Source: Flavobacteriaceae bacterium (GTDB taxonomy: Bacteria; Bacteroidota; Bacteroidia; Flavobacteriales; Flavobacteriaceae). From it: a DNA stretch of 9,818 nt. The notes below the pieces were generated by a model. It did not search any database. It was given only the letters and a program-made list of their open reading frames with translations, and was not told the DNA's origin. The DNA is taken from positions 32,073 to 41,890 of the forward strand of contig JAGQYU010000003.1 of NCBI GenBank assembly GCA_020435885.1, in the 5' to 3' direction. The translations under genes and the position numbers were made by a program. Positions 1-7,605 of the stretch are shown here, in pieces; position 1 is the first letter of the stretch; each line of letters begins with the position of its first letter.

Positions 1-531
1 TTCAACCCTAGAGGCACTGATGTTCCTGTGGTATTAGATTTGATGATACATGATATTGATATAATATTGAATGTAGTAAAATCTAGAATAAAACATATCC
101 ACGCAAGCGGTGTGGCAGTTATTAGTGAAACTCCTGATATTGCCAATGCAAGAATTGAATTTGAAAACGGATGCGTAGCCAATTTAACAGCCAGCAGAAT
201 TTCTTTGAAGAATATGCGAAAAGCACGCTTTTTCCAAAAAGATGCGTATATTTCTGTAGATTTTTTAGAGAAGAAATGCGAAGTGGTTAAAATGAAAGAT
301 GTTCCGGAAAATCCGGATGAATTTGCCATGATATTACAAAATGCCGAAGGCATTAAAAAACAAATATATTTTGAAAACCCAACTGTACAACCAAACAATG
401 CAATTTTAGAGGAACTTGAAACCTTTGCAGATGCTATTCTAAATGAAACCGAGCCTATAGTTACACTAAGTCACGGAGGGAAGGCACTGCAGGTAGCACA
501 TCAAATTATAAGAGAAATACAACAACTCTAA
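1..531 (+). CDS. Gfo/Idh/MocA-family oxidoreductase, C-terminal part (5' end outside window)
   Basis: The frame is open from the first base to the TAA at 529-531, giving 176 visible residues; the GTG at 28 is an internal codon, not a start. Near the left edge is a D-x-M-x-H-D-x-D signature (visible residues 13-20), as found where the C-terminal alpha/beta domain of Gfo/Idh/MocA proteins begins; its His commonly lies in the active site. Next comes a beta-rich stretch (about 34-85) typical of that domain's open sheet, with an E-F-E-N-G-C-V-A-N-L-T-A strand pattern, and a closing helical segment near 140-175. The N-terminal Rossmann domain that would bind NAD(P) is missing because the window starts inside the gene. 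Substrate cannot be inferred. The next gene starts 2 bp after the stop, so the two are probably cotranscribed. The family call is fairly firm; the precise enzyme is unknown. Confidence 0.8.
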   Translation, partial: FNPRGTDVPVVLDLMIHDIDIILNVVKSRIKHIHASGVAVISETPDIANARIEFENGCVANLTASRISLKNMRKARFFQKDAYISVDFLEKKCEVVKMKDVPENPDEFAMILQNAEGIKKQIYFENPTVQPNNAILEELETFADAILNETEPIVTLSHGGKALQVAHQIIREIQQL

Positions 532-533
532 AC

Positions 534-1166
534 ATGTCATCGCTAAAAGTAACTACTGAGAATAACAAAGGGCAGGCAACTATTTTTAAAAATCCATTTT
601 TAGAAAATTTAACAAAAACAAATGTTACCAACAACGTTATTGTGTATGGTATAGCTATAGCTGCTCTTATTTATGTAGCACTTTTTATAAAAAACATTCC
701 GTTTTTAACTTTTTTAGCAATTTTTGTTTTTGCTATTCTTTCGTGGACGTTGGCCGAATATCTGTTGCATCGTTTTCTTTTCCATTGGATCAATGAAAAC
801 AAATTTGTACAACGTTTTCATTTTATAATGCACGGTTCTCATCATTTATATCCAAGGGATAAAGAGCGATTACTGATGCCACCTGTTCCCGGACTTATCA
901 TGGCAACCATATTATTCCTGATATTCTTTGCCATATTCAGCATTTTAAACTTAGCCTCTTACACATGGGCCTATTTTCCAGGCTTCTTTTTAGGATACTT
1001 GCTGTATTCATTTGTTCACAGAGCAACACACGTTCATAAACCTCCAAAAAGATTTAAACATTTATGGAAACATCACAGTTTGCATCACTATAAATATCCT
1101 GATAAAGCATTTGGTGTTTCCACAACATTTTGGGATAAAATATTTGGCACAATGCCACCACAATAA
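534..1166 (+). CDS. Sterol desaturase / fatty acid hydroxylase-family membrane protein
   Basis: This 210-residue protein carries the histidine clusters of the membrane di-iron hydroxylase superfamily: HxxxxH at 79-84, HxxHH at 100-104, HxxxH at 162-166 and HxxHH at 181-185. They lie on the same side of four predicted membrane segments (about 35-53, 56-78, 119-140 and 145-163), as expected for a cytoplasm-facing metal site. The order and spacing resemble fatty acid 2-hydroxylases more than the long sterol desaturases. By family knowledge it would use O2 to hydroxylate a membrane lipid acyl chain; lipids with hydroxy fatty acids are common in Bacteroidota. The true substrate cannot be read from sequence. 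The ATG is 2 bp after the upstream stop and 3-hydroxybutyryl-CoA dehydrogenase follows after 22 bp, so an operon is likely. No truncation is seen. Confidence 0.85.
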   Translation: MSSLKVTTENNKGQATIFKNPFLENLTKTNVTNNVIVYGIAIAALIYVALFIKNIPFLTFLAIFVFAILSWTLAEYLLHRFLFHWINENKFVQRFHFIMHGSHHLYPRDKERLLMPPVPGLIMATILFLIFFAIFSILNLASYTWAYFPGFFLGYLLYSFVHRATHVHKPPKRFKHLWKHHSLHHYKYPDKAFGVSTTFWDKIFGTMPPQ

Positions 1167-1188
1167 CTAATTAAATTTAACTTATTTT

Positions 1189-2076
1189 ATGAAAAACATA
1201 GCTGTAATTGGAGCCGGAACTATGGGAAATGGAATTGCCCATACTTTCGCACAATTTGGATATAAAGTTCAACTTATAGATGTTTCTGAGAAAGCTCTGG
1301 AAAAAGGAGTAGCTACCATAACTAAAAATCTAGATAGGATGGTGGCAAAAGAGACCATCTCAGAAAATGAAAAAAATGAAACATTACAGAATATTCAGAC
1401 CTACACTTCCATTAAAGAAGGTGTGCAATATGCAGGTTTAGTAATTGAAGCTGCAACTGAGAATACTGAGCTAAAACTCAATATTTTTAGAGATCTGGAT
1501 AGTATTTGTGCTGAAGATACCATCTTAGCAACCAATACTTCTTCAATTTCTATTACCAAGATTGCAGCAGTTACTTCAAGACCTGATAAAGTAATAGGTA
1601 TGCACTTTATGAACCCTGTACCTATTATGAAATTGGTTGAAGTTATTAGAGGCTATTCCACATCGGATGAAGTGACGAATTTGATAATGGAACTTTCTAA
1701 AAAACTTAATAAAGTCCCTGTTGAAGTTAATGATTACCCCGGGTTTATAGCCAACAGGATATTAATGCCTATGTTGAATGAAGCCATCTATTCACTTTAC
1801 GAAGGTGTTGCAGGTGTTTATGAAATCGACACTGTTATGAAACTGGGAATGGCACACCCTATGGGGCCACTACAGTTAGCTGACTTCATCGGCTTAGATG
1901 TGTGTTTATCCATTCTTAATGTATTATACGAAGGTTTTGGAAACTCAAAATATGCCCCCTGCCCTCTTTTAGTGAATATGGTTACAGCCGGTAAACTAGG
2001 TGTAAAGTCAGGTGAAGGTTTTTATGATTATACGGAAACTAGAAAAGCTGAAAAAATAGCGAAACAATTTATTTAA
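1189..2076 (+). CDS. hbd: 3-hydroxybutyryl-CoA (3-hydroxyacyl-CoA) dehydrogenase
   Basis: The enzyme interconverts (S)-3-hydroxyacyl-CoA and 3-oxoacyl-CoA with NAD(H). The 295-residue protein has the usual length for the stand-alone bacterial form. It begins with a Rossmann fold with GxGxxG at residues 8-13 and an acidic residue, D31, at the end of the second strand, which favours NAD over NADP. The catalytic set aligns by spacing with the mammalian mitochondrial enzyme: S118 in N-T-S-S, H139 in M-H-F-M-N-P, E151 and N189. The C-terminal helical domain (about 185-295) contains the D-Y-P-G-F-I-A-N-R segment and a closing G-x-G-F-Y-D-Y. The start follows an A/T-rich leader without a Shine-Dalgarno. 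It is probably the last gene of the plus-strand run, since a hairpin follows at once. It likely serves beta-oxidation or butanoate-type metabolism; hbd and paaH-type names overlap in this family. Confidence 0.93.
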   Translation: MKNIAVIGAGTMGNGIAHTFAQFGYKVQLIDVSEKALEKGVATITKNLDRMVAKETISENEKNETLQNIQTYTSIKEGVQYAGLVIEAATENTELKLNIFRDLDSICAEDTILATNTSSISITKIAAVTSRPDKVIGMHFMNPVPIMKLVEVIRGYSTSDEVTNLIMELSKKLNKVPVEVNDYPGFIANRILMPMLNEAIYSLYEGVAGVYEIDTVMKLGMAHPMGPLQLADFIGLDVCLSILNVLYEGFGNSKYAPCPLLVNMVTAGKLGVKSGEGFYDYTETRKAEKIAKQFI

Positions 2077-2115
2077 AAAACATAAGCCTTCTTTCAGATT
2101 TGAAAGAAGGCTTAT
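2075..2115 (-). terminator. Hairpin terminator between convergent transcripts
   Basis: A perfect 15-bp inverted repeat (2082-2096 paired with 2101-2115) encloses the loop GATT. The plus strand has AAAAAA at 2075-2080, so the minus-strand RNA reads stem, one G, then six U: a classic intrinsic terminator for the exporter operon, whose last stop codon lies 23 bp upstream. On the plus strand the stem is 6 bp past the stop of the dehydrogenase but lacks a U-run, so it would act there mainly as a 3'-end-protecting hairpin or weak terminator. Confidence 0.88.
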
Positions 2116-2137
2116 ATCAACTAAAACTATCTAATTT

Positions 2138-3250
2138 TTATGAGTTATTTGGTTCTTCCTCTTCTTTCTTAGAAGTTTTATTCCAAATCTTAATTTCATC
2201 TTCTGCAGTAACTCCTGAAATAATTTCCACATTAACCCCATCAGAAATTCCTAATTCAAGGTCTCTGCGTTCAAATTTTTGATCACCCACTTTAACTTCA
2301 ACATATGGGGCCTCTGTCTTTTTATCAAATTGTAACAACGCCTCTTTGATAGATAAAACACTGTCTTTTTTCTCTAAAACAATATCAGCATTTGCACTGT
2401 ATCCGGCACGCACAAAATATTCATCATCCAAGGTTACATCGCCTTTTATCTTAAATTGAACAGCACCATTCTCTTCTGTTCCTTTCGGTGCAATAAAGTT
2501 CAACTTTGCAGGATATTTTTTCTTTTCAATAGCTCCTAATGAAACTTCCAAAACAGTTCCGTTTTTAATCTTTCCTACTTCAGCTTCGTCTACTTTTCCT
2601 TCAAAGATCATTTTGGTCATATCTGCAATGGAAGCAATAGTTGTACCTGCGTTAAAATTGTTACTTTGTATAACCTGATCGCCTTCTTTTACAGGGATTT
2701 CAAGAATCGTTCCTGCAATTTGAGCATAAACATTCGTGTTGGCAGAACCTCCAGAACCTACCGATCCTCTTTTAATGATCTGATAATCGTTTTGAGCGTT
2801 TATCAAATCTTGTTTGGCCTGATTATAGGTTAACTCAATAGTTTCAAATTCAGATCTTGAAATTACACCTTTATCATACAATCCTTTATTTCTATTATAA
2901 GAAGTTTCAGCATTATTCAACTGAATTTGAGCACTGTTAACTCTACCTCTTGCACTGGCCAATGATTGTTCATTAGGTACAACTCTTACTTTTGCAATAA
3001 GGTCGCCTTTTTTAACTTTAGCACCCTCTTCAAAATAAATTTTATCAATAATACCAGAAATTTGAGGTTTGATCTCAATCTCTTCCAAAGGAGTAACTTT
3101 GCCTGTTGCTACAGTTTTTTTAACAATAGTTGCTTTAAAGGCTTTTTCAGTTTCAAACTCTACAGGCGACTGAGAATTTTTCTTTCCAAACCAAATTAAA
3201 ACTGCTAATAACAAAACTGCTATTGTACCAAAAATTATCTTTTTTTTCAT
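2138..3250 (-). CDS. Periplasmic adaptor (membrane fusion) protein of a MacA/HlyD-type exporter
   Basis: This 370-residue protein bridges an inner-membrane transporter to an outer-membrane channel across the periplasm. It begins with a lysine-rich tail and one membrane segment (about 5-21), which serves as a signal anchor; no lipobox Cys is seen. The two halves of a biotinyl-lipoyl-like domain are visible at about 58-90 and 173-210, the first with I-S-G-I-I-D-K-I and E-G-x-x-V-K-K-G-D. Between them lies an alpha-helical coiled hairpin (about 94-160) rich in Q, N and A. A beta-barrel (about 211-285) and a membrane-proximal beta domain follow, and the protein ends in an acidic tail. It is the last gene of the exporter operon, 34 bp after the second permease, and pairing with ABC permeases rather than an RND pump makes it MacA-like. 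The cargo is unknown. Confidence 0.9.
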   Translation of the reverse strand: MKKKIIFGTIAVLLLAVLIWFGKKNSQSPVEFETEKAFKATIVKKTVATGKVTPLEEIEIKPQISGIIDKIYFEEGAKVKKGDLIAKVRVVPNEQSLASARGRVNSAQIQLNNAETSYNRNKGLYDKGVISRSEFETIELTYNQAKQDLINAQNDYQIIKRGSVGSGGSANTNVYAQIAGTILEIPVKEGDQVIQSNNFNAGTTIASIADMTKMIFEGKVDEAEVGKIKNGTVLEVSLGAIEKKKYPAKLNFIAPKGTEENGAVQFKIKGDVTLDDEYFVRAGYSANADIVLEKKDSVLSIKEALLQFDKKTEAPYVEVKVGDQKFERRDLELGISDGVNVEIISGVTAEDEIKIWNKTSKKEEEEPNNS

Positions 3251-3284
3251 TTCTATTTTTAATTTTTATGCTAGTTGATTGATC

Positions 3285-4532
3285 TTACTCTTCTCTTAAG
3301 GCATCAATTGGTTTTACACTTACAGCCGTATGGGCAGGTATCAAACCAATTAAAGTACCTAGAACTACTAATGTTATTGCTGCTATTATGACTACGGGTA
3401 TATTTACTGTCGGGTTTGTAAGGGTAGGTTCATCACCTCTTCCAGCAAAGTAATCCAGTAACATCAAAATAAAACCTCCGAAAATTATTCCCAAAGCCCC
3501 TGCAATACTTGTCAAAAAGACTGATTCTAAAATAATCTGACGTTTTACCTCCCAAGGTGTTGCACCAATTGCTCTCCGAATTCCAATTTCTTTTGTACGT
3601 TCTTTTACTGTAATCAGTAATATATTACCAATAGCAAAAACTCCTGCAATAAGTGTAGCAATACCTACAAACCATGTTAAGAATTGCATTCCCAATAAAA
3701 AGCCCATAAATTTATCAAATGCCTCTCCTAAATTGAAACTTCCAAAGGCTCTTTCATCTTGTGGATGGACTTTATGTAAATTTCTAAGTAACAATTTAAC
3801 ATCAGCTTCAATTTGTTTGATATCAGAATCTGGAGTTCCAGTAATCATAAACCAACCTATACTATCTCCTCTATTATATACTTGCTGAAATGTAGTAAAA
3901 GGTATATGTATATTTCCTTGAGGCCCTCCCATACGAACACTACTAATTTTATACATGCCTACTACCTCAAAATTTATATCATTAATCTTTATATATTCTC
4001 CTATAGGATTAACATCTTTATCAAAAAGTTGTTTATAGATTTCTTCTTCTATAACACAGACTTTCTTCCTCTCCTTAATATCATTATTATTAATAAACCT
4101 TCCATACACCAAATCTTTCTTTTCAACTTTATCCAACTCAGGGTAATCACCAAAAACTCCAAAGGTGCCTGTTTTAAAATCATTAACTGCTAATGCTTGC
4201 CCCCTATGTCTAGGAACTACAAATTCTAACCCTTTTATCTCTCTTCTAATGGCGTACAGGTCAGCCATTTTAAGTGTGATGCTTCTACCTTCTTGAAAAC
4301 CTTTAAAAGGTTGGCTAGTTTGTTGGGCCCAAACAAAAACACTGTTTGTAGCAAAATTTCCGAATAATCTATTAAAGTTATTTTCAAAACCACGGGCCGC
4401 TCCTAAAAGTACTACCAACAAGAAAATACCCCACATTACTCCAATAATAGTAATGGCTGTACGTAGTTTATTCTTGCGAATACTACCGTAAATTTCTTGC
4501 CATGTATCACTATCAAATAAAAACTTGATCAT
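3285..4532 (-). CDS. MacB/FtsX-type ABC transporter permease (second of two)
   Basis: This 415-residue inner-membrane subunit has the MacB topology. It has one N-terminal membrane helix (about 25-47), then a large periplasmic domain of the MacB_PCD type (about 48-280). Three C-terminal helices follow (about 283-308, 333-360 and 378-400). The cytoplasmic loop after the second helix carries the family hallmark E-R-T-K-E-I-G-I-R-R-A-I-G-A-T at 311-325, the coupling segment that contacts the ATPase. The end, P-I-D-A-L-R-E-E, is typical of the family. No ATPase domain is fused; that activity is encoded separately at 5769-6461. Its ATG directly abuts the TAG of the upstream permease with no intervening base, suggesting translational coupling. 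It is a diverged paralogue of that neighbour, so the two may form a heterodimeric permease, though homodimers cannot be excluded. Confidence 0.92.
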   Translation of the reverse strand: MIKFLFDSDTWQEIYGSIRKNKLRTAITIIGVMWGIFLLVVLLGAARGFENNFNRLFGNFATNSVFVWAQQTSQPFKGFQEGRSITLKMADLYAIRREIKGLEFVVPRHRGQALAVNDFKTGTFGVFGDYPELDKVEKKDLVYGRFINNNDIKERKKVCVIEEEIYKQLFDKDVNPIGEYIKINDINFEVVGMYKISSVRMGGPQGNIHIPFTTFQQVYNRGDSIGWFMITGTPDSDIKQIEADVKLLLRNLHKVHPQDERAFGSFNLGEAFDKFMGFLLGMQFLTWFVGIATLIAGVFAIGNILLITVKERTKEIGIRRAIGATPWEVKRQIILESVFLTSIAGALGIIFGGFILMLLDYFAGRGDEPTLTNPTVNIPVVIIAAITLVVLGTLIGLIPAHTAVSVKPIDALREE

Positions 4533-5765
4533 CTATTCATCATTTAATGCTACAATCGGTTTTATCTGCGCTGCTCTTTTTGCCGGAATGTAACCTGCAA
4601 TGGTACCTGCAATAATTAAAATTATGGTAGCTCCAACAACAACATAGGTCTCAACACTCGGATTAAGAATAAAATATTTTTCCAAACTATCACCTAAAGA
4701 TTTTAATACAAAAATACCTATCATTAATCCAGAATATCCTGCTATAGCAGTTATAAATATGGATTCTAACATAATCATACTAATAATAGATGTTGGTGTT
4801 GCACCAATAGCTTTACGGATACCTAATTCTTTAGTACGCTCTTTTACTATATACACCATTATATTACTAATACCAATAATACCAGCTATTAAGGTTCCTA
4901 TTCCAATAAAAATTATAATAAAATTGATAACAAACATAAATTGCTGTACATTCTTAGCACCTTCGGCATAATTAAAAACTCGTACTGCACCTTGGTCTCT
5001 AGGATCTACACTATGTTTTTCTTTTAAAGTCTTTTCAAGCAAACCTGAAAATGCCAACGCTTGGTCTATACTAAGTTTTGGGTTATAGGTCAAGCCCATA
5101 TAATCAAGTTCATCATAATCTCTATACATAGATTGAGCCGTAGAAAATGGCGTATAAATATATCGTTCATCATTATCACCTCCGGGGTCACTAAATACTC
5201 CTATTACTTTATAAGAGATACCATCCAAACTAATATCTTTACCTAAAGCACCTTTGCTGCCAAAAAGGTCTTTTTCAACCATTTTGCCAACCGCAATTAC
5301 TTTTGCTTTATTCTTAATATCCAAGGCACTGATAAACCTACCTTCTTCTATAATGGCTTCCTCTAATGGCTGGTAATCAGGATAAACACCTCTTACAGTA
5401 TAATTACTTTGTTCTCCTTTATATATTGCTTGTACGTTAAAACGTTGAATGTTAGGGCTAAAGTATTGGATATCATTCTCAAATTTTTCATTGATAAATT
5501 TGATATCATCATTTCTAAACTGCACTCGCCTTCCACTTTGTAATCCTTTGTAAGGCTTAGTAGTAACTCCAGAATTTATATATACTGAATTTTGAGCATC
5601 TCTGGCAAAATCACGTTCAAATGTGTGTTTTAACCCGTTACCAATACCAAACAAAAGTGTAAACAGAAGAATAGCAAAAGCAATAGTAAAACCAGATAAA
5701 ATAGTTCTTAACTTATTTTTACTAATAGTTTGAAAAATCTCTATCCAACGATCCAGATCAAACAT
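4533..5765 (-). CDS. MacB/FtsX-type ABC transporter permease (first of two)
   Basis: This 410-residue paralogue of the next gene has the same plan: an N-terminal membrane helix (about 22-44), a periplasmic MacB_PCD-like domain (about 45-275), and three C-terminal helices (about 278-307, 329-357 and 374-394). The coupling motif E-R-T-K-E-L-G-I-R-K-A-I-G-A-T lies at 309-323 and the tail reads K-P-I-V-A-L-N-D-E. Both permeases start with an amphipathic segment ending in K-N-K-L-R-T, which in this family lies on the cytoplasmic face before helix 1. The start is 3 bp after the ATPase stop, and the stop touches the start of permease 2, so ATPase and permeases are surely one transcript. MacB-type systems transmit ATP-driven movement across the membrane to push periplasmic substrates through a TolC-like channel. 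The substrate here is unknown. Confidence 0.92.
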   Translation of the reverse strand: MFDLDRWIEIFQTISKNKLRTILSGFTIAFAILLFTLLFGIGNGLKHTFERDFARDAQNSVYINSGVTTKPYKGLQSGRRVQFRNDDIKFINEKFENDIQYFSPNIQRFNVQAIYKGEQSNYTVRGVYPDYQPLEEAIIEEGRFISALDIKNKAKVIAVGKMVEKDLFGSKGALGKDISLDGISYKVIGVFSDPGGDNDERYIYTPFSTAQSMYRDYDELDYMGLTYNPKLSIDQALAFSGLLEKTLKEKHSVDPRDQGAVRVFNYAEGAKNVQQFMFVINFIIIFIGIGTLIAGIIGISNIMVYIVKERTKELGIRKAIGATPTSIISMIMLESIFITAIAGYSGLMIGIFVLKSLGDSLEKYFILNPSVETYVVVGATIILIIAGTIAGYIPAKRAAQIKPIVALNDE

Positions 5766-5768
5766 ATA

Positions 5769-6461
5769 CTAAACGCTAACAGATTTTTTTGTTCTTTCAT
5801 CACTGGTAATGATACCATCTTTTAGCCTAACTATTCTGTGGGTTCTTTCAGCAATATCTTCTTCGTGGGTAATTACTAAAATAGTCATTCCTTCAGCATT
5901 AATTTCTTCTAACATGTCCATAACTGCATTGGAAGTTACTGAATCAAGTGCTCCTGTTGGTTCATCAGCAAGAATTACTTTTGGTTTAGTAACCAATGCT
6001 CTTGCTACCGCCACACGCTGTTTTTGCCCTCCGGAAAGTTCGCTAGGCAAATGATTAGCCCAATCTGCTAATTCAACTTTTTCAAGATATTTCATAGCAA
6101 TTTCATTGCGCTCTTTTCTTCCTATACCTTGATAATATAATGGAAGTGCTACATTTTCCAAAGCACTTTTATAGGTTATTAGATTGAATGACTGAAAAAT
6201 GAAGCCCAAAAATTTATTCCTTAAAATAGCAGCTTTCTTTTCATCTAACTTTTCAATAAGTTGATCATTTAAATAATAGTTTCCGGAATCATGAGTATCT
6301 AATAAACCTATAATATTTAATAGTGTTGATTTTCCTGAACCGGATGACCCCATAATTGAAACAAATTCTCCTTCTTTTATATGAAGATCTAAACCTTTAA
6401 GTACATGAAGAGAGTCTTTTCCGATTGGATAAGACTTATGAAGCTTCTCAATTTTTATCAT
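5769..6461 (-). CDS. ABC transporter ATP-binding protein (MacB/LolD type)
   Basis: This 230-residue nucleotide-binding subunit is complete. It has Walker A G-S-S-G-S-G-K-S-T at 38-46, the Q-loop glutamine at 90, signature L-S-G-G-Q at 142-146, Walker B V-I-L-A-D-E at 162-167 with catalytic E167, a D-loop A-L-D at 171-173, and the switch histidine H199 in V-I-T-H-E. The length and the S-x-x-L-N-I-I-G-L-L-D segment after Walker A place it in the LolD/MacB subfamily, which drives FtsX-like permeases. It is the first gene of the exporter operon, with the first permease starting 3 bp after its stop. The start ATG lies in an A/T-rich context without a Shine-Dalgarno. No convincing promoter was found in the 95 bp that separate it from the divergent DCC gene. 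LolD (lipoprotein release) is an alternative, but the HlyD-type adaptor downstream favours export through MacAB-TolC-like machinery. Confidence 0.93.
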   Translation of the reverse strand: MIKIEKLHKSYPIGKDSLHVLKGLDLHIKEGEFVSIMGSSGSGKSTLLNIIGLLDTHDSGNYYLNDQLIEKLDEKKAAILRNKFLGFIFQSFNLITYKSALENVALPLYYQGIGRKERNEIAMKYLEKVELADWANHLPSELSGGQKQRVAVARALVTKPKVILADEPTGALDSVTSNAVMDMLEEINAEGMTILVITHEEDIAERTHRIVRLKDGIITSDERTKKSVSV

Positions 6462-6489
6462 TGGGCTAATTTTATTACGAATTTAGGCA

Positions 6490-6517
6490 TTGGTTGTTGT
6501 TGATATTCCTAATTTTA
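6490..6517 (+). promoter_or_regulatory. Candidate Bacteroidota-type promoter for the DCC-family gene
   Basis: A TTG at 6490-6492 is followed after 17 bp by TAATTTTA at 6510-6517, which matches the -7 consensus TAnnTTTG of this phylum at all fixed positions except the last. Initiation would fall near 6524, giving a leader of about 33 nt before the ATG at 6557. Other TTG triplets nearby (6494, 6497, 6500) leave the exact -33 element uncertain. This is pattern matching in AT-rich DNA only. Confidence 0.4.
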
Positions 6518-6556
6518 TGTTAAAAGACGATTAATTTTCTTTTTTGTTACTTTTAG

Positions 6557-6967
6557 ATGATGATTAACCTTGATGATTCTAACATAATTCTTTTTGACGG
6601 TGTTTGCAACTTATGCAACAGCTCCGTTCAATTTATCATCAAAAGAAATAAAAAGCAACATTTTTATTATGCTTCATTACAATCTGACGTTGCTAAAGAA
6701 ATTTTGTTACAACATCTTGAAAAAAAAATTACATTAGATACTATCGTCTTTGTAGAAAAGGGCAACATTTATACAAAATCTACTGCTGCTTTAAGAATAT
6801 CCAAATATTTGGATGGTTTATGGAAGTTTGCTTATGTGCTTATCATAATTCCCAAACCGATAAGGGATGTTTTTTATGATTTTGTAGCTAAAAAAAGATA
6901 TGTGTGGTTTGGCAAAAGGGAGAGTTGTATGATACCTACAGACGAACAGAAAAATTTGTTTCTTTAA
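6557..6967 (+). CDS. DCC-family (DUF393) thiol-disulfide oxidoreductase-like protein
   Basis: The 136-residue protein opens with the family signature F-D-G-V-C-N-L-C at 13-20, containing the CxxC pair C17/C20 in a thioredoxin-like context, followed by N-S-S-V-Q-F. The usual family middle, F-Y-Y-A-S-L-Q-S, lies at 36-43. Near the end come K-K-R-Y-V-W-F-G-K and C124 before I-P-T, also typical. No signal peptide is seen, so it is likely cytoplasmic; a weakly hydrophobic stretch lies at about 92-100. DCC proteins are described as thiol-disulfide oxidoreductases on the basis of the CxxC motif, but the physiological substrate is largely unknown. Two consecutive ATGs (6557 and 6560) make the exact start ambiguous by one residue. 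The gene stands alone, divergent from the exporter operon and convergent with the DUF2911 gene. Confidence 0.88.
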   Translation: MMINLDDSNIILFDGVCNLCNSSVQFIIKRNKKQHFYYASLQSDVAKEILLQHLEKKITLDTIVFVEKGNIYTKSTAALRISKYLDGLWKFAYVLIIIPKPIRDVFYDFVAKKRYVWFGKRESCMIPTDEQKNLFL

Positions 6968-7006
6968 AAAAAGAACCAAACCATCGAAGATGGGTGATGG
7001 TTTGGT
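6965..7006 (-). terminator. Hairpin terminator, DCC gene / DUF2911 gene junction
   Basis: An 11-bp perfect inverted repeat (ACCAAACCATC at 6975-6985 with GATGGTTTGGT at 6996-7006) encloses a 10-nt loop; a smaller CCATC/GATGG pairing at 6981-6993 competes with it. The plus strand is A-rich just to the left (6966-6974), so minus-strand RNA ends in a U-rich tract after the stem. This would end the duplicated-gene/DUF2911 transcript, whose stop is 9 bp upstream. For the plus strand it follows the DCC stop closely but has no U-run. Confidence 0.75.
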
Positions 7007-7015
7007 GTAATTTAC

Positions 7016-7585
7016 CTATAATTTAGCAACCACTGTTTCCTCTATTTTTATAGGGATTTTGACTCTTACTGTATCCCAACCCATAACAAGTTGTATTTCG
7101 TTTCTAATTCTCTTGAATGCTATGGAAAAGGCATCGAGTCTTTCTGCTTTACTTACAGGTACTTTAATTCTTGCAATGTCTTGAGAAGGATCGTATTGAA
7201 AAGCTCCCCAAACATCTAATTTTTTGTTGAGAATTACTTCCCATTCATTTTCTCCCGGGATAGATAATAACACATAAGTGCCTGCTTTTATTGTCTTATC
7301 TCCAAAAACTACATCATTATAAAATCTTATTTCTGTAGCTTCATTGGCTCCGGTTCTCCATATTTTATCATATGTTACTTCTTGTTCAAAGGTTTTTCCA
7401 TCTTCTAATACCGGTCTACCATACAGCACTTTAATAATTGGTGCTGTTGCCATGCTTTCTCTATAGTAAGCTATATCGTGGCTTACATTATCTACCTCAT
7501 CAAAATTTTGAGCATAGTTTTTTATGGTAAACAAAAGAACAGCGTATACGAATATGATAATTTTAATCATTGCAGATCTTCTCAT
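7016..7585 (-). CDS. Secreted DUF2911-domain protein
   Basis: The 189-residue protein starts with a basic N-terminus and a hydrophobic signal peptide ending around N-Y-A-Q (residues 23-26), so it is probably exported to the periplasm. The rest matches the DUF2911 pattern in order: L-Y-G-R-P (54-58), I-W-R-T-G-A-N-E-A-T-E-I (75-86), A-G-T-Y-V-L-L-S-I-P (101-110), W-E-V-I-L-N (115-120) and W-G-A-F-Q-Y (126-131). The family is frequent in Bacteroidota and has no established function. Two starts are possible: the ATG at 7585 (used here) or an in-frame ATG at 7568-7570 that gives M-I-K-I-I-I directly before the hydrophobic core; neither has a Shine-Dalgarno. The gene is 20 bp after the stop of the second tandem copy, so it is probably cotranscribed with it. 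A terminator hairpin follows its stop. Confidence 0.88.
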   Translation of the reverse strand: MRRSAMIKIIIFVYAVLLFTIKNYAQNFDEVDNVSHDIAYYRESMATAPIIKVLYGRPVLEDGKTFEQEVTYDKIWRTGANEATEIRFYNDVVFGDKTIKAGTYVLLSIPGENEWEVILNKKLDVWGAFQYDPSQDIARIKVPVSKAERLDAFSIAFKRIRNEIQLVMGWDTVRVKIPIKIEETVVAKL

Positions 7586-7605
7586 AACAATATTCTTTTT
7601 TTTGA

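Noticed and set aside
2100..2282. 60-codon plus-strand frame just after the dehydrogenase
   Set aside because: It starts inside the terminator hairpin and runs antisense to the adaptor's C-terminus.
2966..3199. Plus-strand open frame of 77 codons antisense to the adaptor gene
   Set aside because: It is a Phe/Asn-rich shadow frame opposite a convincing adaptor protein.
3813..4193. 126-codon plus-strand open frame
   Set aside because: It lies wholly inside and antisense to the second permease, whose protein is well conserved in pattern. The translation is Ile/Tyr/Asn-rich with no family features.
4759..6054. Plus-strand open frames at 4759-4971, 5061-5246 and 5809-6054
   Set aside because: All are antisense to the first permease or the ATPase and show no domain signals.
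6462..6556. Minus-strand promoter for the exporter operon in the divergent gap
   Set aside because: No TTG / TAnnTTTG pair with suitable spacing was found on the minus strand. A promoter may exist, but it cannot be placed from sequence.
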